Assembly (NCBI GenBank): GCA_003445095.1
Contig: DLVS01000821.1
Location: 1 to 5,212, forward strand
Length of the DNA: 5,212 nt
Direction of reading: 5' to 3'
Origin: Verrucomicrobiales bacterium
GTDB taxonomy: Bacteria > Verrucomicrobiota > Verrucomicrobiia > Limisphaerales > UBA9464
In this document: in pieces, positions 1 through 5,212 of the stretch
Layout: each line of letters opens with the position of its first letter
How positions within the stretch are numbered: the first letter of the stretch is position 1
Notes under the pieces: generated by a model
Seen by the model: only the letters and a program-made list of their open reading frames with translations
Database searches by the model: none
What the model was told of the DNA's origin: nothing
Program-made: the position numbers and the translations under genes

Positions 1-492
1 GACCGTAGTGACGGATCCGAACGCGAGCTCACAATTCAACCACACATTCAGATTGTAGCTCCGCGTCCGCGGGATGAAGTGGCCGCGCTCAAGACTGAAG
101 ATCGAAGTCCGGTCCGCGGGGCAGCGAAAAATTGCGGTCGTGCGCAGATAGGGAAAAAGGACGCTGGCCATCAGGTTCGAGCTGGTGGTGTCCCGGGTGA
201 CGTCGCCGGGAGCCCACGAGGAGTTGGTGATCGCGGGCGTGTTGGTGTCACCAACGACGAACGAGTAGCTATTGGGCGGCAACTGATCTTGGTGGTCACC
301 CGCGTAGGTCAGGGAGGCCAATTGAAGCTGACGGAGGTTATTGAGGCAGGCCGTTCCGAGTGAGGACTGCTTGGCGCGGGCCAATCCGGGCAACAACAAA
401 CCAGCGAGCACCGCAATAATCGCCACGACGACCAGCAGCTCGATAAGCGTAAACGCTGGACCTCGACGAAGTTGGGGCGATATCGCCGGCAT
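1..492 (-). CDS. Type II secretion / type IV pilin-like pseudopilin, N-terminal part (3' end outside window)
   Basis: The visible 164 residues begin with a short basic leader followed by a class III prepilin signal: FTLIE at residues 14-18, then a hydrophobic helix to about residue 35 ([17 protein letters not shown]). A prepilin peptidase would cut before Phe14 and methylate it; Glu18 is the conserved Glu+5. The helix anchors the protein in the inner membrane before assembly into a (pseudo)pilus. Residues 49-70 ([12 protein letters not shown], then YAGDH) and 121-150 (IFRCPAD, then RSYNLN) match the large pseudopilin families expanded in Verrucomicrobiota and Planctomycetota. Any C-terminal motif of the H-X9-DG type would lie outside the window. 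The ATG at 492 is the only sensible start, because an in-frame TGA lies a few codons upstream. There is no clear ribosome binding site. Position -1 is Ala, not the usual Gly. The gene lies 211 bases downstream of gatA on the same strand. Its precise substrate or role cannot be told: these families are numerous and mostly uncharacterised. Confidence 0.9.
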   Translation of the reverse strand, partial: MPAISPQLRRGPAFTLIELLVVVAIIAVLAGLLLPGLARAKQSSLGTACLNNLRQLQLASLTYAGDHQDQLPPNSYSFVVGDTNTPAITNSSWAPGDVTRDTTSSNLMASVLFPYLRTTAIFRCPADRTSIFSLERGHFIPRTRSYNLNVWLNCELAFGSVTTV

Positions 493-659
493 GCTACGAC
501 TTGGTTTTCACGACAAATCGGATCGAATTCTGAGCAACCGCTGTGCCCAGAAGATGGCGCAATTTGGCAAAGTCGCCATTCTGGATTCGGGCCAAATCAG
601 GCGGAGATTCCTCGGCCAGCCGGGCGGTGCCGCCTGGGTCACCGAGCCCTCAGTCGCCC

Positions 660-673
660 GACGGTGCTCCGTC
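660..673 (-). terminator. Small GC hairpin downstream of gatA, possible weak terminator
   Basis: A perfect 5-bp stem (GACGG / CCGTC) with a 4-base loop begins about 30 bases after the gatA stop codon. No T-run follows it on the minus strand, so it is not a classical intrinsic terminator; it could be an RNA 3'-end stabiliser or chance. The rest of the 211-base gap between gatA and the pseudopilin gene (493-703) shows no gene and no convincing promoter. Confidence 0.2.
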
Positions 674-703
674 CTCAAGCCTCGCTCGTACCAGCCAGCG
701 GCC

Positions 704-2170
704 TCACGCCAGGGGCGGTCGGTCGCGGTGCCATGCCGTGCTTCGTTCGAACGCGTTGGCAATTCGGAAGATCGTTTCCTCTCCGAATGGTCGGCCCAAG
801 ATTTGCAAACCGATGGGCAGTTTGGGTGAGGTGGTAAATCCGCACGGCACGCTAATGCCGCAATTTCCTGCAAGATTGCACGAAATCGTGAAGATGTCCG
901 ATAGATACATTTGCAACGGATCCCCCGACTTCTCTCCAAGCTTGAAGGCAGCCGTGGGAGTGGTCGGCGACACGATCGCGTCCACTTTCTCAAAGGCCTT
1001 CAAAAAATCATTTCGAATTAAAGTCCTCACCTTTTGCGCCCGGAGATAAAACGCATCGTAGTAGCCAGAACTCAGTACGTAGGTGCCCAGGATGATTCTC
1101 CGCTTAACCTCAGGACCGAAGCCGGCGCCGCGAGTTCGCGAGTTGAGTTCCTCCGGATCCCGACCATCCACCCGAAGCCCATAACGGATGCCGTCGAAGC
1201 GGGCGAGGTTGGCCGACGCTTCCGCCGGCGCGATGATATAATAGGTCGCGGCTGCATACTCGCTATGCGGCAAGGAGACTTCCTCAAGCTCAGCCCCCAG
1301 GGATTGCAGTTGTTTCAACGCGACCTCCGTCGCCGCCGACACTTCCGGAGCAAGCCCGCCTACCTTGAACTCCTTCACCACCCCGAGTCGCACTCCGCGT
1401 AAATCACGTTGAAGCGACAAAGGGTAACCAGGCACAACCTGAGGCACGCTGGTTGAATCGCGAGGATCATGGCCCGCGATGACTCCGAGCAGGGTGGCGG
1501 AATCGGCTACAGTGCGGGTGAACGGCCCAACCTGGTCCAACGAGCTCGCAAAGGCCACGAGGCCATAACGTGAAACCAACCCGTACGTGGGCTTGAGTCC
1601 GACGATTCCGCAAAGTGCCGCCGGCTGCCGGATCGATCCGCCCGTGTCGGACCCGAGGCTCGCAAAGCATTCGTGAGCAGCCACGGCCGCCGCGGCGCCG
1701 CCCGAAGAGCCACCAGGAATTCGAGTGGTATCCCACGGATTTAACGTCGGCCCGTAGGCGGAATTTTCCGTCGAGCTGCCCATCGCAAACTCATCCATGT
1801 TTAGGCGCCCGAAGACGACCGCCCCGGCGGCTTTGAGCTTCTCGACTACGGTCGCGTCGTACGGCGAAACGAATCCTTGGAGAATCTTTGAAGCGCAACC
1901 ACACGGCTGGCCGCGATGACAGAGCACGTCTTTGAGTGCCACCGGGATCCCAAGCAAGGGTTTCTCCGCCCGCGAAATGCCGGCCTTCAGGTCGCGGTCA
2001 GCCGCGTCTGCTTGTGCCTCTGCATCGCGCCCGTCGTAGCTCAGAAACGCCTTGATCTGGCCCTCTACGCGATGGATTTGCTCGAAGCACGCCTGCAGAG
2101 CCTCACGGGCGGAGCAGTCGCGGCGATCGAGTCGATGCCCGAGTTCAGAAATATCAAGCTGGCGGATCAT
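704..2170 (-). CDS. gatA: Asp-tRNA(Asn)/Glu-tRNA(Gln) amidotransferase subunit A
   Basis: This is the amidase subunit of the cytoplasmic GatCAB complex. It releases ammonia from glutamine and passes it to GatB, which converts misacylated Glu-tRNA(Gln) or Asp-tRNA(Asn) to Gln-tRNA or Asn-tRNA. The 488 residues match the family's usual length of about 485. The amidase-signature catalytic triad is complete: Lys80 (in PVALKDV), Ser155 (first Ser of PGGSSGG) and nucleophile Ser179 (in [11 protein letters not shown]). The spacing equals the Lys79/Ser154/Ser178 triad known from the family. GatA-specific blocks are also present: [16 protein letters not shown] (125-140), [11 protein letters not shown] (193-203), [10 protein letters not shown] (212-221) and the C-terminal [10 protein letters not shown]...WHRDRPPL. 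These separate it from generic amidases. I choose the ATG at 2170; a TTG three codons upstream (2179) is open but less likely. No Shine-Dalgarno is visible. No gatC precedes it and no gatB follows it, so the partners must be encoded elsewhere. No frameshift or missing key residue is seen. Confidence 0.96.
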   Translation of the reverse strand: MIRQLDISELGHRLDRRDCSAREALQACFEQIHRVEGQIKAFLSYDGRDAEAQADAADRDLKAGISRAEKPLLGIPVALKDVLCHRGQPCGCASKILQGFVSPYDATVVEKLKAAGAVVFGRLNMDEFAMGSSTENSAYGPTLNPWDTTRIPGGSSGGAAAAVAAHECFASLGSDTGGSIRQPAALCGIVGLKPTYGLVSRYGLVAFASSLDQVGPFTRTVADSATLLGVIAGHDPRDSTSVPQVVPGYPLSLQRDLRGVRLGVVKEFKVGGLAPEVSAATEVALKQLQSLGAELEEVSLPHSEYAAATYYIIAPAEASANLARFDGIRYGLRVDGRDPEELNSRTRGAGFGPEVKRRIILGTYVLSSGYYDAFYLRAQKVRTLIRNDFLKAFEKVDAIVSPTTPTAAFKLGEKSGDPLQMYLSDIFTISCNLAGNCGISVPCGFTTSPKLPIGLQILGRPFGEETIFRIANAFERSTAWHRDRPPLA

Positions 2171-2276
2171 GGAAAACAACGACCGGCAAAATTAGGAACG
2201 AAGCGAGGTCATGAAGCCCGACTGGCTAATCGGAAGCGCGGCCTCCGTCTGCTCCCGCAGAGCGAGTGGGTGTTCC

Positions 2277-2304
2277 AGGCGGGTTCATGAGCGAACGCCC
2301 GCCT
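2277..2304 (-). terminator. Hairpin immediately after the beta-barrel gene, terminator-like without U-tract
   Basis: The arms AGGCGGG and CCCGCCT form a perfect 7-bp stem around a 14-base loop. An alternative fold extends it: six outer pairs, a 2-base bulge, then GTTC/GAAC closing a 6-base loop. It starts at the base directly after the TGA stop of the barrel gene, where a transcript end would be expected. No T-run follows (the next minus-strand bases are GGAACACCC), so efficient intrinsic termination is doubtful. It may instead mark a processed or factor-dependent 3' end. The remaining bases 2171-2276, ahead of gatA, contain no gene. Confidence 0.45.
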
Positions 2305-3342
2305 TCAGAACGAGAATTGAACTCCCGCGCTGGCGCCATAGGTCGAACCGAAATCGAACATCGCCTGATACTCCAGTCCATCGATAACCATGTCTCCGTT
2401 ATGGGCCCATTCAGCCGTCACATAGGCGCCAATCCACGGTCGAAACCAGTAGGAAGCGCGCAACTGGAAATAGACTCCGGGCAACCAGTCTCCGTTGTGG
2501 TTGCTGGCGGTTCGCGTGACCGGCTGAAACGCCGCGTTATCAAACCGACGTGTTTCCGTGAACTGTGCGTTGCCATCGGCATAAATCGAAGTAAGCCCCG
2601 CGCTGACTCCGACGGTCCATTTTTCGTTCAAGACCACCGACATCCAGGCACCAAACCGCGCCGTATAAAAGTCGGCCTGCATGCTCGTGGCTAGGGTCGT
2701 GGTGGCGATGGCGGATTGGGTGGGCTGCGGCTGGGGCGTTAACGAAATCAAGGGGCCGGCCAGATCGGGGAACCCTACATACGGAGGCAACGGCGGCACG
2801 ACTCCGCCAAGATCGTATCGGTCCGTTCGGAGGGTCACATCACTTTGCACAGTGCCTTGAGCGCTGCCCGACGCGGTGCCGTATCGAAATCCGAGCTCGA
2901 ATCCAAACCGAGCCTCATGGCGCTTAATCTGGAAGTGGTAAAACTCGAAGCCCACCAGGATCTCTGGCCCATACAACATGTCGTCGCCAAATCCGCTTAG
3001 GCTCGGGACGGTGGCCAGTCCCTCGACCCGATGGAATTCCACGGTTCCATCAACGAGTTGAGTCTCAGACAAGTAACCCCAGTTCCAAGTCAATCCCGCC
3101 GCGCCTTGACTAATATCCTCTTGAACGAAGCCGTCATCATAAACTCCCGGAGTGATTACCGGTACCGGCAAGGCGCGGGTCACGGAGAGGGACAACCCAG
3201 ACTGAATGTAGGCCCCAGTGCGCACGTACCAGCCGGATTTTTCGAGGTCATAGGGAGACTCTTGCGCCGACAAGCTGGCGGTGGCAACCACAGCGCCCGT
3301 CAAGAGCGCGGTCGACGAAGGCAGAGAACGGACGAAATTCAT
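2305..3342 (-). CDS. Exported outer-membrane beta-barrel protein, function unknown
   Basis: I do not recognise a named family, but the architecture is clear. A signal peptide covers residues 1 to about 26 (Arg5, then hydrophobic TALLTGAVVATASLSA). Behind it are many alternating hydrophobic/polar strands with aromatic girdle residues, such as SGWYVRTGAY (36-45), ILVGFEFYHFQI (128-139), RFGFELGFRYG (145-155), ADFYTARFGAWMSVVL (223-238), KWTVGVSAGL (241-250), VYFQLRASYWF (290-300) and WIGAYVTAEWAHNG (303-316). The chain ends in GVQFSF, and a C-terminal Phe is the usual barrel-assembly (BAM) signal. A proline-rich stretch at about 183-207 looks like a surface loop or insertion. The length of 345 residues suits a barrel of roughly 12-16 strands; this count is an estimate. 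I choose the ATG at 3342 over a TTG three codons upstream (3351). The gene starts 30 bases after the stop of the Ig/cohesin-like gene and is probably co-transcribed with it. A porin, a surface attachment site or a structural barrel are all possible. Confidence 0.85.
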   Translation of the reverse strand: MNFVRSLPSSTALLTGAVVATASLSAQESPYDLEKSGWYVRTGAYIQSGLSLSVTRALPVPVITPGVYDDGFVQEDISQGAAGLTWNWGYLSETQLVDGTVEFHRVEGLATVPSLSGFGDDMLYGPEILVGFEFYHFQIKRHEARFGFELGFRYGTASGSAQGTVQSDVTLRTDRYDLGGVVPPLPPYVGFPDLAGPLISLTPQPQPTQSAIATTTLATSMQADFYTARFGAWMSVVLNEKWTVGVSAGLTSIYADGNAQFTETRRFDNAAFQPVTRTASNHNGDWLPGVYFQLRASYWFRPWIGAYVTAEWAHNGDMVIDGLEYQAMFDFGSTYGASAGVQFSF

Positions 3343-3372
3343 GGCGTTCAAAGGTGAAAAGGGACGGGGACT

Positions 3373-5007
3373 TTAGAACACTTCGATCACGCGATAGAAA
3401 CGATTGGTCGTTTCCGGCAGGCTGTCCGTACGCGGGGGGCCGGTATCCAACCACTGACGCATGCTGCCCGTGCCGTGGACTGGTGGCAACGAGGTGTTGA
3501 AGGTTCCATTCGTGAATCCTACCAAACTGGGAGCGTACTCAATATAATATCGGCGGTCCGCTTTGGTCGGAAAGTCGACCAACACCAGATTGTTGGTTCG
3601 CCGGGTGACGACGCCACTCAACACATTCCCACTGGGCGGGCGAATAATAACCGCCGGTGTGCCATACAAGTTGAAGGTGGGATGGGGAATCGTGACTCGG
3701 TCACTTACGTAGTATTGCAGGAGGGCCTCGCGAAGCTCCGTTGGAGCAATCGCCCCAAGATCCACATAGCGTTCCTGGGTCAGGATCAGAATTCCTTGCG
3801 AATTGGCCAGCTCGATCAAATTGGTAAGCGAATCATTCCCGAGGTTCGCGACCGTGAGTCGCGAATTCTCGATCAGCGTGTTACCGGGATTGCCATAAAC
3901 AATTTCCTGCTCGAGAAAGCCGGTCTGGCGATTGAGCGTTGGGATCGCTGTCTCCACAAACTGAGGATCCATCACGTTCAGCAAGATGTTCGTATTGCCG
4001 TCAATTGACGGCTCGAATACGGCCGGAACGGGGGTGTTAGTGAGACCGAGACGCCCCGCCAGTGGGTTGGCTAAATCGCCCACCAAATCAAAGAGCAACT
4101 GCCCAATGGCGGACTCGCCGGGCGGCAGGCGGCCAGTCTCCCAGGCAATCGCAATACCAATCCGTCCGAGCGCGACTTGCGAGTCGTCAACCGTGACGAC
4201 GGCATCCGAAGGGAGCGCGGCAGGGCGCACTCGGCTCCCTTCGTCGAGACTTAAGTCCGCCAATTCGGGTTCGAACGAAGCGTTAGTATAAGCCTGCGGA
4301 TCGAACGAGGTGGAGAATCCGATATTTGTTTCGGTGCCGTGCGCGGTCAGCAAAACGGGCACCCGAATTCGATTTGTGCTCGTGAGCGTGCCGAGGCGCA
4401 GAGACGGTGAAGGCAGCGGATTTATGGTGAGCAAAGCAAACAAACTAGCCGTGGTGCCGTTGGTGTTGGTGACGCGCACCTGATAGGTCCCCGCCTCGTT
4501 GGTGGAAACGTTGGGAAGAACCAACAGCGAGTTAGTGGCGCCATCCATCACTGCGCTGCGAAAGAACCACTGGTACGTCTCCGGAGAGGTGCTTACCGCG
4601 GTAACGCTGAACTGAACGGTCTGACCCAGGAAGGCCGATTGGTTCGTCGGCTGGACCGTGATGGCCGGAGGACCGATTACGGTGAGCACGGCGGGAGCCG
4701 ACGTGGCTGTTCCCAGCGCATTGGAAACGACGCAGACGTAGTTACCCGCATCCAGAATCGAAGACACCACAAAACCAAGCAGCCCGTTCGTCGCCGTCGT
4801 GAACGCCGTTCCGTTGAAATAATAGCGAAAAACCAAAGGATTCTCGCCGGTCGCTAGTGTGGTGAACGAAGCCAGCGTCCCCACGGAATTGGTGCGGGAT
4901 TGCGGGTCCGAAGTGATCACGGGCGCTTGGGCGGCGACCTGTCCGGAGAGAAACAGAACGAGGACCGCGCAGAGCGACCGGGCGATCAGGCGTAAGACAA
5001 CGTGCAT
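3373..5007 (-). CDS. Secreted multi-domain protein with two Ig-like domains and a cohesin-like domain
   Basis: The 544 residues open with a Sec signal peptide (Arg6/Arg10, hydrophobic SLCAVLVLFLSG, cleavage near VAAQA at 24-28). Ig-like domain 1 spans about 28-110, with DAGNYVCVVSN at 87-96. Ig-like domain 2 spans about 114-196, with core Trp147 and EAGTYQVRVTN at 171-181. Residues 202-345 resemble a cohesin-type beta-sandwich (RIRVPVLL, then NIGFSTSFDP, then GQLLFDLVG). Residues about 346-445 resemble a region often found in secreted verrucomicrobial proteins (LNRQTGFLEQ, then LLQYYVSDRV, then PHPTF). The last 70 residues (YYIEYAPSL, then QWLDTGPP, then NRFYRV) are the common C-terminal module of those proteins. 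No transmembrane anchor, dockerin or PEP-CTERM signal is visible. The ATG at 5007 directly precedes the signal peptide and is the clear start; no Shine-Dalgarno is seen. It is probably the first gene of an operon with the barrel gene. Adhesion or surface display is an inference from the folds; no catalytic motif was seen. Confidence 0.85.
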   Translation of the reverse strand: MHVVLRLIARSLCAVLVLFLSGQVAAQAPVITSDPQSRTNSVGTLASFTTLATGENPLVFRYYFNGTAFTTATNGLLGFVVSSILDAGNYVCVVSNALGTATSAPAVLTVIGPPAITVQPTNQSAFLGQTVQFSVTAVSTSPETYQWFFRSAVMDGATNSLLVLPNVSTNEAGTYQVRVTNTNGTTASLFALLTINPLPSPSLRLGTLTSTNRIRVPVLLTAHGTETNIGFSTSFDPQAYTNASFEPELADLSLDEGSRVRPAALPSDAVVTVDDSQVALGRIGIAIAWETGRLPPGESAIGQLLFDLVGDLANPLAGRLGLTNTPVPAVFEPSIDGNTNILLNVMDPQFVETAIPTLNRQTGFLEQEIVYGNPGNTLIENSRLTVANLGNDSLTNLIELANSQGILILTQERYVDLGAIAPTELREALLQYYVSDRVTIPHPTFNLYGTPAVIIRPPSGNVLSGVVTRRTNNLVLVDFPTKADRRYYIEYAPSLVGFTNGTFNTSLPPVHGTGSMRQWLDTGPPRTDSLPETTNRFYRVIEVF

Positions 5008-5024
5008 CGGAAGTAATAATCGTT

Positions 5025-5075
5025 GGCCAGCCGAGTGACCCGCTGGCGGCGGCTGCGACGATAGTCTGGCTGGCC
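5025..5075 (-). repeat. Inverted repeats in the leader of the Ig/cohesin-like gene
   Basis: GGCCAGCC at 5025-5032 is the exact reverse complement of GGCTGGCC at 5068-5075, separated by 35 bases. A competing 6-bp pair (GCCAGC 5026-5031 / GCTGGC 5042-5047, 10-base loop) uses the same left arm. The arms lie 18-68 bases upstream of the start codon at 5007, so a structured 5' leader with two alternative folds is possible. The region is very GC-rich, which makes such matches easier by chance. No known riboswitch class is recognised. Confidence 0.3.
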
Positions 5076-5133
5076 GCGCCTAAGCCAAGGGAAAGTTTGC
5101 CGAGCCAGCGTCAGTGGTGCCTCCCGAAGTTGG

Positions 5134-5158
5134 CGGCCGCTGTGCTGGTGAGCGGCCG
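5134..5158 (-). terminator. Strong 8-bp GC hairpin in the upstream intergenic region
   Basis: CGGCCGCT (5134-5141) pairs perfectly with AGCGGCCG (5151-5158) around a 9-base loop. No T-run follows on either strand. It may end a gene lying to the right of the window: a minus-strand frame entering from the right edge stops with TAG at 5169-5171, 10 bases before the hairpin, resembling the arrangement after the barrel gene. Otherwise the 205 bases 5008-5212 show no confident coding sequence and no promoter I would defend. Confidence 0.35.
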
Positions 5159-5212
5159 GCGCACTGCTCTATGGATGGCCAACTCCCCTTCGGCCACGGA
5201 TCCAGGCCATCG

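Noticed and set aside
476..487. Perfect 12-bp palindrome (GGCGATATCGCC) inside codons 2-6 of the pseudopilin gene
   Set aside because: About one perfect 12-bp palindrome is expected by chance in 5 kb (1 in 4096 positions), and it lies in coding sequence, so an operator is not supported.
341..1049. Overlapping plus-strand and other-frame minus-strand ORFs of 121-168 residues around 341-1049
   Set aside because: They overlap the pseudopilin start and the gatA 3' end. Their translations are rich in Arg, Ser and Pro with no domain pattern, which is typical of antisense or shifted frames in GC-rich coding DNA.
704..2170. A generic amidase or hydrolase of the amidase-signature family instead of GatA
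   Set aside because: GatA-specific blocks ([27 protein letters not shown], the C-terminal WHRDRPPL) and the family-typical length make GatA much more likely.
2171..2215. Possible sigma-70 -10 element (TAATTT on the minus strand) ahead of gatA
   Set aside because: It matches the consensus at only three of six positions, and no acceptable -35 element lies 16-18 bases upstream.
2266..2694. Plus-strand 142-residue ORF antisense to the barrel gene
   Set aside because: It spans the hairpin and the coherent C-terminal barrel strands of the minus-strand gene, and its translation has no recognisable features.
3475..4008. Plus-strand 177-residue ORF antisense to the Ig/cohesin-like gene
   Set aside because: The opposite strand carries a protein with recognisable domains throughout this interval; the plus-strand translation shows no fold-like pattern, signal peptide or start context.

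Overview
The window reads as ordinary chromosome from a GC-rich Gram-negative bacterium, most likely a member of the Verrucomicrobiota (Pedosphaera/Limisphaerales-like). I infer this from protein style, with no marker gene to confirm it. The clues are an [18 protein letters not shown] pseudopilin with a downstream FRCPAD...SYNLN segment, and a secreted Ig-like, cohesin-like protein with the YYIEYAPSL...RFYRV C-terminal module common in that phylum. All four genes lie on the minus strand, so transcription runs from high to low coordinates. I see no tRNA, rRNA, CRISPR array, insertion sequence or phage gene.

In transcription order: positions 5008-5212 hold no confident gene. This stretch is GC-rich, with inverted repeats that form the leader of the next gene and a strong 8-bp hairpin. 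At 5007-3373 is a 544-residue exported protein with two Ig-like domains, a cohesin-like beta-sandwich and a C-terminal module. Thirty bases later (3342-2305) comes a 345-residue outer-membrane beta-barrel protein with a signal peptide and a terminal Phe. The two look like a two-gene envelope operon, closed by a hairpin right after the barrel stop codon. At 2170-704 is gatA, the amidase subunit of the tRNA-dependent amidotransferase, with its complete Lys-Ser-Ser catalytic triad but no gatC or gatB next to it. At 492-1 is the N-terminal part of a type II secretion/type IV pilin-like pseudopilin that runs off the left edge.

Three of the four genes concern the cell envelope or export, and gatA is a housekeeping gene placed among them. 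The secreted Ig/cohesin-like protein and the barrel may act together at the cell surface, but only synteny supports this. None of the four starts has a recognisable Shine-Dalgarno sequence. I found no clear evidence of a new defence, mobile or RNA-based system. The most useful leads are the uncharacterised envelope pair, the isolated gatA, and the recurrent hairpins without a U-tract after stop codons.
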